This document shows, piece after piece, positions 8,925-16,198 of a DNA stretch of 32,568 bases. Position numbers and translations under genes: made by a program. Every line of letters starts with the position of its first letter. Position 1 is the stretch's first letter. Origin of the DNA: Anaerolineales bacterium (GTDB taxonomy: Bacteria > Chloroflexota > Anaerolineae > Anaerolineales > DRMV01); assembly GCA_026985785.1 (NCBI GenBank), contig JALSPT010000172.1, forward strand, positions 1 to 32,568. The letters run 5' to 3'. The notes beneath the pieces were generated by a model, which made no database searches, was not told the origin of the DNA, and saw nothing but the letters and a program-made list of their open reading frames with translations.

Positions 8925-9995
8925 TCACCGCGTCAATGCGGCCACCGTCTGCGCGTCCAACCGCTGCAGCACGGCCACCAGCAATTGCACGGCCTGATCA
9001 AAGTCGTTACGATGAATGATCGCACTATGAGAATGAATGTGCCGTGCAGGCACACTGAGCACCACGGTGGGCACGCCGGTGCGGTGGAGGTGGATCACCG
9101 CCCCATCGGTTGCGCCGCCTTCTACGAAGGAAATCTGCAAATCCACACCGATTTCTTTTGCCGTATCCACTAGCAAGTCGCGCAAGGCCAAATTGGGCAC
9201 CATGCTGCGGTCGTAGATTAGTAAGGAAGGCCCTCCACCCATTTTGGCGGGCGCCTGGTCGGGCTGCACGCCGGGCACGTCGCCGGCAATATCCGATTCC
9301 AACACGATGGCAACGTCCGGCTCCACAGCCCACACGCTGGTATGCGCGCCACGCACCCCCACTTCTTCCTGCACCGTCGCCACGGCGTACACCGTGTTGG
9401 GGTGCGCCTGCGTTTGCAGCGCCTCCAACACCTCCAGCATCATCGCCACCCCCACCCGGTCGTCGAACGCCTTGGAGAGATAGGACTTGCCATTGGCCAA
9501 AACGACAAAGTCGGCGCGCGGCACCACCGGATCCCCAGGCCGCACACCGGCTTCTTCCACCTCTTCCCGCGAGGTTGCGCCAATGTCGATGTACATATCC
9601 TTTTTTTGGACGACCTTGTTGCGCTCATCAGGCGGGAGGATGTGGGGCGGTTTGGCGCCAATCACCCCCACCACGTCGCCCTTGCGGGTTTTGATGATCA
9701 CCCGATGCCCCAAAAGCACCTGATCGAACCAACCGCCCAGGGGCAAAAACTTGATGAAGCCCTCCTTGGTGATGTGTTTGACCATGAACCCCACTTCGTC
9801 CATGTGGGCGGCCAACATCACCCGGGGGGCTTCCGCGCTGCCGGGTTTACGGCAAACGAGACTTCCCAGGCCATCCTGAGAAATCTCGCCCAACCCTTCA
9901 AGATACTTCCGAATCAACGTCCGCACCGGTGCCTCATAGCCGGGAACGCCGTGCGCTTCGGTCAAAACCTTCAAACGCTGTGCAATTTTATCCAT
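8925..9995 (-). CDS. M42-family metallo-aminopeptidase
   Basis: A 356-aa cytosolic di-metal aminopeptidase (glutamyl/TET-type M42 family, often labelled FrvX or endoglucanase M) that trims peptides. Metal ligands and catalytic residues are visible: LAAHMDEVGF (His64, Asp66), KAFDDRVG (Asp178), ATVQEEVGVRGA (Glu210, Glu211), LESDIAGD (Asp235) and ARHIHSH (His319/321/323). The ATG at 9995 starts the conserved fold; a longer reading to 10043 is an unlikely extension. It leads the unit that contains the F1 ATP synthase genes. The link to ATP synthase looks positional rather than functional. Confidence 0.93.
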   Translation of the reverse strand: MDKIAQRLKVLTEAHGVPGYEAPVRTLIRKYLEGLGEISQDGLGSLVCRKPGSAEAPRVMLAAHMDEVGFMVKHITKEGFIKFLPLGGWFDQVLLGHRVIIKTRKGDVVGVIGAKPPHILPPDERNKVVQKKDMYIDIGATSREEVEEAGVRPGDPVVPRADFVVLANGKSYLSKAFDDRVGVAMMLEVLEALQTQAHPNTVYAVATVQEEVGVRGAHTSVWAVEPDVAIVLESDIAGDVPGVQPDQAPAKMGGGPSLLIYDRSMVPNLALRDLLVDTAKEIGVDLQISFVEGGATDGAVIHLHRTGVPTVVLSVPARHIHSHSAIIHRNDFDQAVQLLVAVLQRLDAQTVAALTR

Positions 9996-10047
9996 GCGGA
10001 ACCGTTTCCTCGGAGGGGGGGATGCCTTCAAGTGACACGCCAAAAAG

Positions 10048-10072
10048 CCTTAGGCCTGCTTCGCCCTAAGGG
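10048..10072 (-). terminator. leader hairpin with U-run upstream of the M42-atp unit
   Basis: On the minus strand CCTTAGG, a 10-nt loop, CCTAAGG and then CTTTTT resemble a short intrinsic terminator. It lies between the proposed promoter and the M42 start, so it may act as an attenuator or as a 5' stabilising hairpin. Confidence 0.45.
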
Positions 10073-10082
10073 GAACGCTAAA

Positions 10083-10111
10083 ATGATACCCGAAAGGGAG
10101 TATATTGTCCA
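10083..10111 (-). promoter_or_regulatory. promoter of the M42-atpAGDC-mreB-like unit
   Basis: On the minus strand TGGACA (10111..10106), a 17-nt spacer and TATCAT (10088..10083). The leader to the M42 ATG is about 80 nt. No further promoter is evident in the 8-60-nt spacers downstream, so the whole unit may depend on it. Confidence 0.6.
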
Positions 10112-10284
10112 GTTTTACCGTTTTACTGCGAGCGCGCATAGATGGGGGAAGGCCATGCTGGATGGCGTCCCTGCCCTTTGGCGTCGGTTCGCCGCCGCCA
10201 GCCACTAAGCACGTGCAACGCACGTCACCCTTTGCTATCCAACGAGGAGCAGGTTGTTCCTTGAAGACACACCCAGGAAGCACC

Positions 10285-10317
10285 GGGGCAAGACACCGTC
10301 CAGGGGTGTCCTGCCCC
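10285..10317 (-). terminator. hairpin downstream of the small membrane protein pair
   Basis: A 13-bp stem (GGGGCAGGACACC with GGTGTCTTGCCCC, one G-U pair when read on the minus strand) and a 7-nt loop, starting 8 nt after the stop of the 112-aa gene. No U-run follows, so it is either a rho-type 3' end structure or a stabilising hairpin. Confidence 0.45.
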
Positions 10318-10324
10318 TTGCGTG

Positions 10325-10663
10325 TCACGGCAACTTAAGCCCAGGAAAAAGCCACACCAACAACGGCGACCCGATCACCCACCCCAACAGCAACAACCCA
10401 CCACTCCAATAAAGCACTCTGCGGGCAGCGTACGCACGCCCCTGCCACGCGCGACGCAACCGCCACCACGTGCCCAGCCAAATGGCGAAAGCCAGCGCCG
10501 TAAGCGCCGGCCTTACCCAGGCACAAGGCATCCAGTGCAGCGCCATCAACCACGCCCCCACCGGCACCACAGCGCCCACCGCCAGCACGCCCACCCCCGC
10601 TGCGATCACCGCCGCCGCTTCGGCGCCATCCATATAGTCTTCCGAGTGAAAAGGCAACGCCAT
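10325..10663 (-). CDS. small multi-pass membrane protein, unknown function
   Basis: 112 aa with about three hydrophobic segments (roughly residues 14-45, 52-67 and 82-107) separated by a basic cytosolic loop (WWRLRRAWQGRAYAARR). No family was recognised. The ATG at 10663 is 13 nt after the stop of the 152-aa membrane protein, so the two form a pair and may act together. An internal Met at residue 11 is an alternative start. The coding call rests on strand context, spacing and the coherent membrane pattern. Confidence 0.6.
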   Translation of the reverse strand: MALPFHSEDYMDGAEAAAVIAAGVGVLAVGAVVPVGAWLMALHWMPCAWVRPALTALAFAIWLGTWWRLRRAWQGRAYAARRVLYWSGGLLLLGWVIGSPLLVWLFPGLKLP

Positions 10664-10676
10664 ACGCCTTGTTCCC

Positions 10677-11135
10677 TTACGGATAGAAAACGCCCTGGGC
10701 CGTCACACTCCCCAAGAGCGCAGAAACCAGTACATTGATCAAACTCACGAGCATCAGCACGCTCACCGCCCGCCGAAACCACACCGGCATCACCAGTTTT
10801 TCTTCCCCTCGACGGGTGAGATAAATACACGCCGTCATGGTAATCGGCACCATTGTCCCCCACGAAGCCATCCACGGCAGCGCCCAACTCACCCACGCTT
10901 CAGGCGCTTTCATCCAATACGCAGGGCGCGCATACATCACGGCTATTCCACTGAAAACCGTGAGCCAGGCAAAAGCCACCATAGCCTGCCAGGGACGTCG
11001 CCGCAGCAAGCGTCGTCGCCGCCCCAGCCAGGGCACGATTTTCCCCAACCGCCCCGCGTCCGCCACACACAGCGTGGTCAGCACCACCAGCGGCAGGCCA
11101 AACACTATGCCGTGCACCAACGCCCAAAAGCGCAT
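10677..11135 (-). CDS. membrane protein, unknown function
   Basis: 152 aa with four predicted membrane segments (about 8-25, 50-68, 82-106 and 124-146) and a very basic loop (GRRRRLLRRR, about 38-47) that should face the cytosol. No conserved motif was recognised. The ATG at 11135 is preceded by AGGTGAGGTGAG. It is the first gene of a two-gene unit with the 112-aa membrane protein. A candidate -10 (TACAAT, 11202..11197) and a leader hairpin with a T-run lie upstream. Confidence 0.65.
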   Translation of the reverse strand: MRFWALVHGIVFGLPLVVLTTLCVADAGRLGKIVPWLGRRRRLLRRRPWQAMVAFAWLTVFSGIAVMYARPAYWMKAPEAWVSWALPWMASWGTMVPITMTACIYLTRRGEEKLVMPVWFRRAVSVLMLVSLINVLVSALLGSVTAQGVFYP

Positions 11136-11153
11136 CTCACCTCACCTTGCCCA

Positions 11154-11187
11154 ATAAAAAATAACGGCAGCATCGTGCATTACTGCC
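11154..11187 (-). terminator. leader hairpin with T-run upstream of the membrane protein pair
   Basis: On the minus strand GGCAG, a 12-nt loop, CTGCC and then GTTATTTTTTAT. The stem is short (5 bp). It sits 20-50 nt before the ATG at 11135, downstream of a candidate TACAAT -10 box. Confidence 0.35.
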
Positions 11188-11276
11188 CCAGTATCCATTG
11201 TAGGGGCTGTCAGGGCACATGCACAGCGACAAGTGACACGATTTTTTTATGGATTTGTCACATTTTTTCGGCGGCG

Positions 11277-12521
11277 CTACCCCCGCCGCCACAGGCTCAC
11301 CGTTTCGATGTGATACGTTTGAGGGAACATATCGAACGGCGTCGCTTCCACCAGGCGATAGCCGTGCCGCCGCAAGCGTTTGCCGTCGCGGGCCAGCGTG
11401 GCCGGATCGCAGGACACATACACCACCACCTCGGGCTGCAATGCCACAAGCCCGTCCAGCGCCGGGCGACTCAGGCCGCTGCGGGGCGGGTCGAGCAGCA
11501 CCACATCGGGGCGGAAGCCATCGCGAACGAGGTGCTCCACCACGCTTTCCACCGGCGCTTCGTACAGGGCAATATCCCCTTCCTCATCCGCCAGGTTGAA
11601 GCCGAAGTCGTCGCACGCGCTGGGGGAGGATTCGACCGCGACCAGTTGCCGCACCCGTGAAGCCAGAAAAGCGCTAAACAGCCCCACGCCGCTGTAGAGT
11701 TCCAGCAGCACGGTCTCGGAGGTCAGGGGAAGGCGCTCCAGCACATGGCTTACCATGGCCTCGGCCACCGGCAAATTCACCTGGAAGAACGACGCCGCCG
11801 AGACACGAAACAGCCGCCCATGCACCGCCATCACCAGAAAGCCCCGCCCGGCCATGACGAACGTTTCACCTCGCGGGGCGGTGTAAACCACCGAGAGGGG
11901 CAAATCCACCGTCAAGGGGGGCGGCAGCGGCGCTTCGCCGCGCAGCCAGAGCAGCACCTCATCGCCCGCGCCCACCCGCAGGTGCGCCCGCGTGACGCCG
12001 CTTTCGCCCTCGAAGTTCAAGCGAGGGATGATCTCCCGCAGCGGTTGGGCTGCCAGCAGGCAATCTTCCACCGGCACCACCCGCTCCGAGCGTCGCGCCC
12101 GAAAACCCACCGCGCCATCCGGCGCGAGGTGCAACTGAATGTGGTTGCGGTAGCCCCACGGTCGGGGGGAGGGCACGGTGGGTGCTACCGGCGGGTCGGC
12201 AAAACCGCCAATGCGCTGCAACTGATCGCGCACGATGGCCTGCTTAGCGGCCAGTTGGGCCGGATAGTTCACGTGCTGATAGTGGCAGCCACCGCAGCGC
12301 CCGTAATACGGACAACGGGGCGCCACACGGTCGGGCGAGGTCTCCAGCAATTCAACAGTCTCCCCGCGGGCATAGCGCGGCTTATCCTCCACCAGGCGCA
12401 GGCGCACCCGCTCACCGGGCAGCGTAAAAGGCACGAACACCGCCCGGCCATCGGGCAGTCGCCCCATGGCTTCGCCGCCGTAAGCCCATGTGCTCAATGC
12501 CACCTCATACTCAGTGGTCAT
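11277..12521 (-). CDS. rlmD: 23S rRNA (uracil-5-)-methyltransferase, RlmD/RumA type
   Basis: A 414-aa SAM-dependent RNA m5U methyltransferase; the exact target uridine is not determinable here. An N-terminal TRAM/OB domain (1-65) is followed by a [4Fe-4S] site CPYYGRCGGC (Cys70, Cys76, Cys79) with a fourth Cys at 154 (VEDCLL). The SAM fold shows LELYSGVGLFS, then LLDPPRSGL and the catalytic YVSCDPATLARD, with the general base near the C-terminal ETVSLW. The ATG at 12521 was chosen because it overlaps the M16 stop by 11 nt in coupled fashion and begins the OB fold. It could equally be called RlmCD or TrmA-like. Confidence 0.9.
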   Translation of the reverse strand: MTTEYEVALSTWAYGGEAMGRLPDGRAVFVPFTLPGERVRLRLVEDKPRYARGETVELLETSPDRVAPRCPYYGRCGGCHYQHVNYPAQLAAKQAIVRDQLQRIGGFADPPVAPTVPSPRPWGYRNHIQLHLAPDGAVGFRARRSERVVPVEDCLLAAQPLREIIPRLNFEGESGVTRAHLRVGAGDEVLLWLRGEAPLPPPLTVDLPLSVVYTAPRGETFVMAGRGFLVMAVHGRLFRVSAASFFQVNLPVAEAMVSHVLERLPLTSETVLLELYSGVGLFSAFLASRVRQLVAVESSPSACDDFGFNLADEEGDIALYEAPVESVVEHLVRDGFRPDVVLLDPPRSGLSRPALDGLVALQPEVVVYVSCDPATLARDGKRLRRHGYRLVEATPFDMFPQTYHIETVSLWRRG

Positions 12522-13800
12522 CAGAAGCGCCTTCCACCTCACCGGCTACCGCCACGGCCAGCCGCTCCGGGTCCAGATAGCGCCGGGCGGCCTCCAGAAT
12601 GACCTCCGGCGTGACGGCGCGCACGCGGTCGGCAAAACGGCGGTAATAATCCAATCCCAGGCCGTATCGCTCGATGGTCAGCAGCGCACCGGCCACCCCG
12701 GCATTGCTCTCGAAACTAAGCGGCAGGTTACCCACAATGCCCGCCTGCGCGTCGGCCAGTTCCTCTGCAGTCACCGGCTCGCTGACAAAGCGGCGGATCT
12801 CGGCGAGGATGAGGGCAACCGCCCGTTCCACATTGGCCGGTGCCACGCCGGCATTCACCTCCCACGGCCCGGGGCCGTAGCCGCCATGCAGTTCGGAATA
12901 GGCATAATACGCCAGGCCCGCCTGTTCGCGCACCGCGTCGCCAATGCGCCCCATCAGGCCAAAGCGCCCCAAGATGGTATTGCCCACCATCGCCGGTAGG
13001 TAATCCTCGGCAGTGCGCGCCGGCCCGGCCGCGCCCACCACCACATCACACTGGCTCTTGCCGGGAATGGGCACCGCGGCACGGGTAAGGCGCTCCAGCG
13101 GCTGCAGCGGGGGTAGCGGCGGCGGGGTGGGCTGTTCGGAATTGCGCCACTCGCCCAAGGCTGCCGCCACGGCCTCCACCGCCCGCTGCGGCTCGACTGC
13201 GCCGACCACGGCCACCACCATCCCGCGCGGCCCAAAATGGCGGCGGTGGAAGGCCTGCAAATCCTCCCGCGTGATGGCCTGGATGGTCTCAGGGTAACCG
13301 TCGTCGGGGCGGGCATAAGGATGCTCGCGATATACCAGTTGGTCGAAGGCCAGTTCGGCCATCTCGGCGGTATCCTGCGCGCGCAACGCCAAGGAAGTCA
13401 GCCACTGGGCGCGCTGCTTTTCCACCTCCTCGGCGGGGAAGGTGGGCGTTTGCAGCACCTCCGCGAGCAGATCCAGCAGCAAGGGCAGATCTTCGGCCAG
13501 GGCCTTGCCGCTAAAGCCAGTGGTGTGGGTATGGCCGCGGAAGCCCAGCCGCGCGCCGTTGGACTCCAAGAGGTCGAACAAGGCATCGAAAGTATGGCGC
13601 TCGGTGCCGCGCAGCAACATGCTGGCGGTGAAATTCGCCAGGCCGAGACGGTCGTCGCGGTCGTAAAGCGCCCCCACTTGCAGGAAGCCGCTCACCACCA
13701 CCGACGGGCTATGGAAGTTCGCGCGCGCCAGCACGGTGATGCCGTTGGAAAGCGCGACACGGAGGACATCGTCCGGGCCGGGGATGGCCTGAGAAGGCAT
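12511..13800 (-). CDS. M16-family peptidase homolog lacking the zinc motif
   Basis: A 429-aa protein of the two-domain M16B (processing peptidase) fold. Where active members have HXXEH, this one reads GLANFTASMLLRGT, so positions 56-60 are N-F-T-A-S and no zinc site is present. The C-terminal half keeps family features: the SFESNAGVAGALLTIERYGLG segment around the R/Y pair, and VGAAGPARTAEDY. This is the pattern of the non-catalytic subunit of M16 heterodimers. An active partner gene is not adjacent: the upstream neighbour is divergent and downstream is the methyltransferase. A strong promoter and a leader hairpin precede it. Confidence 0.88.
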   Translation of the reverse strand: MPSQAIPGPDDVLRVALSNGITVLARANFHSPSVVVSGFLQVGALYDRDDRLGLANFTASMLLRGTERHTFDALFDLLESNGARLGFRGHTHTTGFSGKALAEDLPLLLDLLAEVLQTPTFPAEEVEKQRAQWLTSLALRAQDTAEMAELAFDQLVYREHPYARPDDGYPETIQAITREDLQAFHRRHFGPRGMVVAVVGAVEPQRAVEAVAAALGEWRNSEQPTPPPLPPLQPLERLTRAAVPIPGKSQCDVVVGAAGPARTAEDYLPAMVGNTILGRFGLMGRIGDAVREQAGLAYYAYSELHGGYGPGPWEVNAGVAPANVERAVALILAEIRRFVSEPVTAEELADAQAGIVGNLPLSFESNAGVAGALLTIERYGLGLDYYRRFADRVRAVTPEVILEAARRYLDPERLAVAVAGEVEGASDDH

Positions 13801-13831
13801 CGTTCGTCTCCATTAAAGAAGGGATAAGAAA

Positions 13832-13856
13832 ACAGCCGCCTCCGATTTGCGGCTGT
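13832..13856 (-). terminator. leader hairpin with U-run upstream of the M16-like gene
   Basis: On the minus strand an 8-bp perfect stem (ACAGCCGC with GCGGCTGT), a 9-nt loop, then TTTTCTT. It lies between the promoter and the ATG at 13800. No minus-strand gene is close upstream, so a read-through terminator for a previous unit is unlikely; attenuation or 5' stabilisation is possible. Confidence 0.5.
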
Positions 13857-13867
13857 GAGGCAAGGAT

Positions 13868-13896
13868 ATGGTACTGAGAGGCGGCAGCCATGTCAA
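13868..13896 (-). promoter_or_regulatory. promoter of the M16-like/rlmD unit
   Basis: On the minus strand TTGACA (13896..13891), a 17-nt spacer and TACCAT (13873..13868): a perfect -35 with a fair -10. Confidence 0.75.
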
Positions 13897-13939
13897 GCAT
13901 TGGCGCCCCACGCCGTCAAAACCGGCCATTTTTCCGGGC

Positions 13940-13968
13940 TTGCAATCCCTCGCCAGTTGTGCTAAAGT
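13940..13968 (+). promoter_or_regulatory. promoter of the small helical protein / receiver unit
   Basis: TTGCAA (13940-13945), a 17-nt spacer and TAAAGT (13963-13968), divergent from the M16 promoter about 45 bp away. Confidence 0.55.
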
Positions 13969-14001
13969 GTAGACGTGCAGGCTGGGTAGCCGCAAGCGGG
14001 C

Positions 14002-14008
14002 AAGGAGG
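14002..14008 (+). promoter_or_regulatory. strong Shine-Dalgarno misplaced for the ATG, well placed for an ATA
   Basis: AAGGAGG lies 29 nt before the ATG at 14038 but 8 nt before an in-frame ATA at 14017. The intervening codons are open and read HDELEQ after the first residue. Either an AUA start is used, or the sequence has an ATG-to-ATA change, or translation starts weakly at 14038. Confidence 0.5.
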
Positions 14009-14037
14009 AAGGCAACATACACGACGAACTGGAGCAA

Positions 14038-14325
14038 ATGGCCGAGAATATCCGCCGCGCGCTGAGGGCCGTTGAGCGTGCCCACGAAGAGGGGCAAAAC
14101 CTGCAGCGCGAGGCCTCGGAGGAAAGCCTGCGCCGCTATCAACGCGAACTGCAGCGCCTCCTCAAAGAGCTCCAAGCCATTGACCGCTTCATTCACAATG
14201 AAGTGGAGGTGGCTGTGGAAGACATCAGCGAGCTGGTGCATCGCGCCATCGAAGGGCATCCCTCTCCGCTGGCATACCGCCACACTCCCAAGCCGGAGAT
14301 CACATCCCAGGAAAAGGACGGTTAG
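14038..14325 (+). CDS. small charged helical (coiled-coil-like) protein, unknown function
   Basis: 95 aa from the ATG at 14038, or 102 aa if translation starts at the in-frame ATA at 14017 that fits the strong AAGGAGG. Nearly the whole chain (about 1-75) is predicted helical, rich in Glu, Arg, Leu and Gln with heptad-like spacing (REASEESLRRYQRELQRLLK, then ELQAIDRFIHNEVEVAVEDI), so it may be a coiled coil. The tail is polar. No family was recognised. It lies 3 nt before an orphan receiver protein gene, suggesting that the two proteins work together, perhaps in signalling. It has its own promoter. Confidence 0.7.
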   Translation: MAENIRRALRAVERAHEEGQNLQREASEESLRRYQRELQRLLKELQAIDRFIHNEVEVAVEDISELVHRAIEGHPSPLAYRHTPKPEITSQEKDG

Positions 14326-14328
14326 CCT

Positions 14329-14730
14329 ATGCCTTTCATCCTGCCTGAGTCTTTCGCTGAAGTTGCCATCGTGGAAGATGACGATGACACGGCGGAAATG
14401 CTGGCCGAAATGGTACGGCTCAGCGGGTACGAGGTGCGGCTTTATCATGGGGCACAAACGGCCATGGCGGCGTTCAGGAAGCACGCTCCTGACCTGGTGA
14501 TGCTCGACATCATGATGCCCGACATCTCAGGGCTGGAAGTGCTTCGGCACCTACGCCGCGACCCGGCTTTGCACAGCATCCCCGTGATCATCCTTTCGGC
14601 CAAAGGCACCCCCCAAGAGGTAAAAGAAGGGCTGGAGGCCGGGGCAAACATGTACCTCACCAAGCCGGTACAATTCGGTGAGGTCAAGGCCGCCTTGCAA
14701 AAATTCCTTCCTGGCGCCCCGGCAGAATGA
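14329..14730 (+). CDS. single-domain response regulator (receiver only)
   Basis: 133 aa, a complete CheY-like receiver domain without an output domain. The acidic pocket is in IVEDDDD (Glu16-Asp19), the phospho-acceptor is Asp60 in VMLDIMMPD, the switch Ser90 is in IILSAKG, and Lys112 is in YLTKP. No histidine kinase is nearby. It probably relays phosphate or controls a partner by protein contact; the partner may be the helical protein encoded 3 nt upstream. Confidence 0.9.
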   Translation: MPFILPESFAEVAIVEDDDDTAEMLAEMVRLSGYEVRLYHGAQTAMAAFRKHAPDLVMLDIMMPDISGLEVLRHLRRDPALHSIPVIILSAKGTPQEVKEGLEAGANMYLTKPVQFGEVKAALQKFLPGAPAE

Positions 14731-14748
14731 GGTTCCGTTGAGGTATTC

Positions 14749-15351
14749 ATGGGCGTATTGAGAGCCTTCATTGCCATTGATTTACCGGCAGAAGTCCGCC
14801 AAAACCTATCCAAGGTGATGCATAAACTGCAACAGGATCTGGCAGGCTACCCCATTCGCTGGGTCACGCCCGGGAACATTCACCTGACGCTGAAGTTTCT
14901 GGGCGATGTCTCCGAGCAGAACCTCAACGTCCTGACCCATTTGCTCGAGGGTGAAGTACAAACCCACCCGCCCTTTGAATTCAGCGTCGGGCAACTGGGG
15001 GCATTCCCAGATGTACGACGGCCGCGGGTCATCTGGATCGGCGTAGAGGCACCGGATGAGTTGTTTGGCTTGCAACGAGGGGTCGATCATGTCATGGCTA
15101 AACTCGGCTATGCGCGGGAGCGCCGCGCCTACCAGCCCCATCTCACCTTAGGGCGGGTGGCGCGCAACGCCAGCGGTTCCCAGTTGCGCGAGATCGGCCA
15201 TCACCTGCGAGAAACGCACGTCGGTTTCCTGGGAAGCGTTCGCGCTACCGAGGTTCACCTTTACCGTAGCGACCTGCGGCCTGAGGGACCCATTTACACC
15301 CGTTTGTTCACCTCTCAATTGAACCCCGCCGCCCCGCCGGCCATCCTGTGA
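14749..15351 (+). CDS. thpR: RNA 2',3'-cyclic phosphodiesterase (2H family, ThpR/LigT)
   Basis: A 200-aa cytosolic enzyme of the 2H superfamily that opens 2',3'-cyclic phosphates on RNA ends. Both HxTx motifs are present: HLTLKFLG (about 44-51) and HLTLGRV (about 126-132). The N-terminus LRAFIAIDLP is typical. The length is normal. The start at 14749 is 18 nt after the receiver gene. Whether it contributes to tRNA or oligonucleotide repair here is not known. Confidence 0.93.
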   Translation: MGVLRAFIAIDLPAEVRQNLSKVMHKLQQDLAGYPIRWVTPGNIHLTLKFLGDVSEQNLNVLTHLLEGEVQTHPPFEFSVGQLGAFPDVRRPRVIWIGVEAPDELFGLQRGVDHVMAKLGYARERRAYQPHLTLGRVARNASGSQLREIGHHLRETHVGFLGSVRATEVHLYRSDLRPEGPIYTRLFTSQLNPAAPPAIL

Positions 15352-15394
15352 AACACACGCCCTATCAATCCTTTCTCTCGTCCAAGGAGGCTCC

Positions 15395-15736
15395 TTGAAC
15401 GCGTTGACTTTTGCACATCAACTGGTTGATGCCCTGGTGGAACACAAGGGGGAGGACATCGTGTTGTTGGACATCCACGAACTGGCGCCCTTCGCCGATT
15501 ACTTTGTGATTTGCTCCGGCACCAGCGACCGGATGCTGGATGCGCTGGCGCGCGTCGCCGCCGACGAAGGGAAAAAAGCCAAAATCCCCGGACGGATAGA
15601 AGGCACAGCCCGTTCAGGTTGGGTGCTGATCGATTTTGGGGAGGTCGTCGTGCATCTTTTCTCCCCCGATTTACGGGCCTATTATCGCCTGGAGGATCTG
15701 TGGGGAGACGGCCAGGTTTTGTTGCACGTCCAGTAA
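15395..15736 (+). CDS. rsfS: ribosomal silencing factor RsfS
   Basis: A 113-aa Iojap/DUF143 protein that binds ribosomal protein uL14 on the 50S subunit and blocks subunit joining in slow growth. The hallmarks DIVLLDIHELAPFADYFVICSG, GTARSGWVLIDFGEVVVHLF and YYRLEDLWGD are all clear. The start is a TTG at 15395, fixed by AAGGAGG at 15384-15390. It is placed between thpR and the zinc-ribbon gene; genomes often place rsfS near nadD, which is not seen here. Confidence 0.95.
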   Translation: MNALTFAHQLVDALVEHKGEDIVLLDIHELAPFADYFVICSGTSDRMLDALARVAADEGKKAKIPGRIEGTARSGWVLIDFGEVVVHLFSPDLRAYYRLEDLWGDGQVLLHVQ

Positions 15737-15790
15737 CCCCTCCAAGAAGCCATTGCCCCAAACGCCACACACGCGGCAACACCACTCCTC

Positions 15791-15819
15791 TTGCCACCAA
15801 CAGACGAGCGCGCTATAAT
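15791..15819 (+). promoter_or_regulatory. promoter of the FmdB-type gene
   Basis: TTGCCA (15791-15796), a 17-nt spacer and a perfect TATAAT (15814-15819). Transcription should start near 15826, about 50 nt before the ATG. Confidence 0.75.
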
Positions 15820-15874
15820 CAGCGTGCCCATCGAGGCAGGTTTTGTGAACTTTCTGGTGGGACGAGGTGCTGCT

Positions 15875-16198
15875 ATGCCGGTTTACACTTACCGTTGTGA
15901 CGCGTGTGGTTTTACCTTCGACCAACGACTGGGATTCAACGATGCTCCCCCAACCCGCTGTCCCGAATGCGGTGCGGAGGCATTGTATCGCGTCTACAAG
16001 CCGGTGGGCATCGTGTTCAAAGGCTCTGGCTTTTACGCCACCGATCACCGCTCACCCTCCGGCACGAAAACCAGCGGCAACGGGAAAGAGCCAACCGCCA
16101 AAACGGAACAAAAAGCCGAAAGCAGCGCCGAGAAAAGCCCGGCAGCCAACAAAAAAGGCGAAGCCAAAGCCACCCCAAAGGCCACAACCACAGCGTAG
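15875..16198 (+). CDS. FmdB-family zinc-ribbon protein with charged tail
   Basis: 107 aa. Residues 1-50 are the FmdB/CxxC regulatory zinc ribbon: MPVYTYRCDACGFTFD with CxxC, then CPECG, and the usual VYKPVGIVFKGSGFYATD segment. The rest is a low-complexity tail rich in Lys, Ala, Thr and Ser. The function of this widespread family is unsettled (annotated as a putative regulator from a link to formamidase genes). The ATG at 15875 has GAGG upstream and begins the family; the longer reading from 15791 overlaps the promoter and is rejected. Confidence 0.9.
   Translation: MPVYTYRCDACGFTFDQRLGFNDAPPTRCPECGAEALYRVYKPVGIVFKGSGFYATDHRSPSGTKTSGNGKEPTAKTEQKAESSAEKSPAANKKGEAKATPKATTTA

Larger units (their letters stand above)
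9996..10324. other. 329-nt intergenic region
   Basis: It contains the M42-atp promoter and leader hairpin at its left side. At its right side it has two further hairpins (ACGTGC-AAC-GCACGT near 10208-10224, and the 13-bp stem at 10285-10317). The middle (about 10115-10205) shows no convincing ORF or RNA signature; a 77-codon plus-strand ORF here has no recognisable product. Confidence 0.6.

Noticed and set aside
10105..10338. Plus-strand ORF of 77 codons in the M42 upstream region
   Set aside because: It has no recognisable product and overlaps hairpins and the end of the membrane protein gene.
11232..11260. GTGACA...TGTCAC inverted repeat as an operator
   Set aside because: The half-sites are only 6 bp, 17 nt apart, and lie 3' of rlmD and upstream of the membrane pair without a matching known regulator.
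11270..11290. GGCGGCG/CGCCGCC hairpin as a terminator for rlmD
   Set aside because: It overlaps the stop codon and is followed by A-rich rather than U-rich sequence on the transcribed strand.
13813..14484. Minus-strand frame of 223 codons opposite the helical protein and the receiver
   Set aside because: It is antisense to a clear receiver domain and covers the divergent promoter region.
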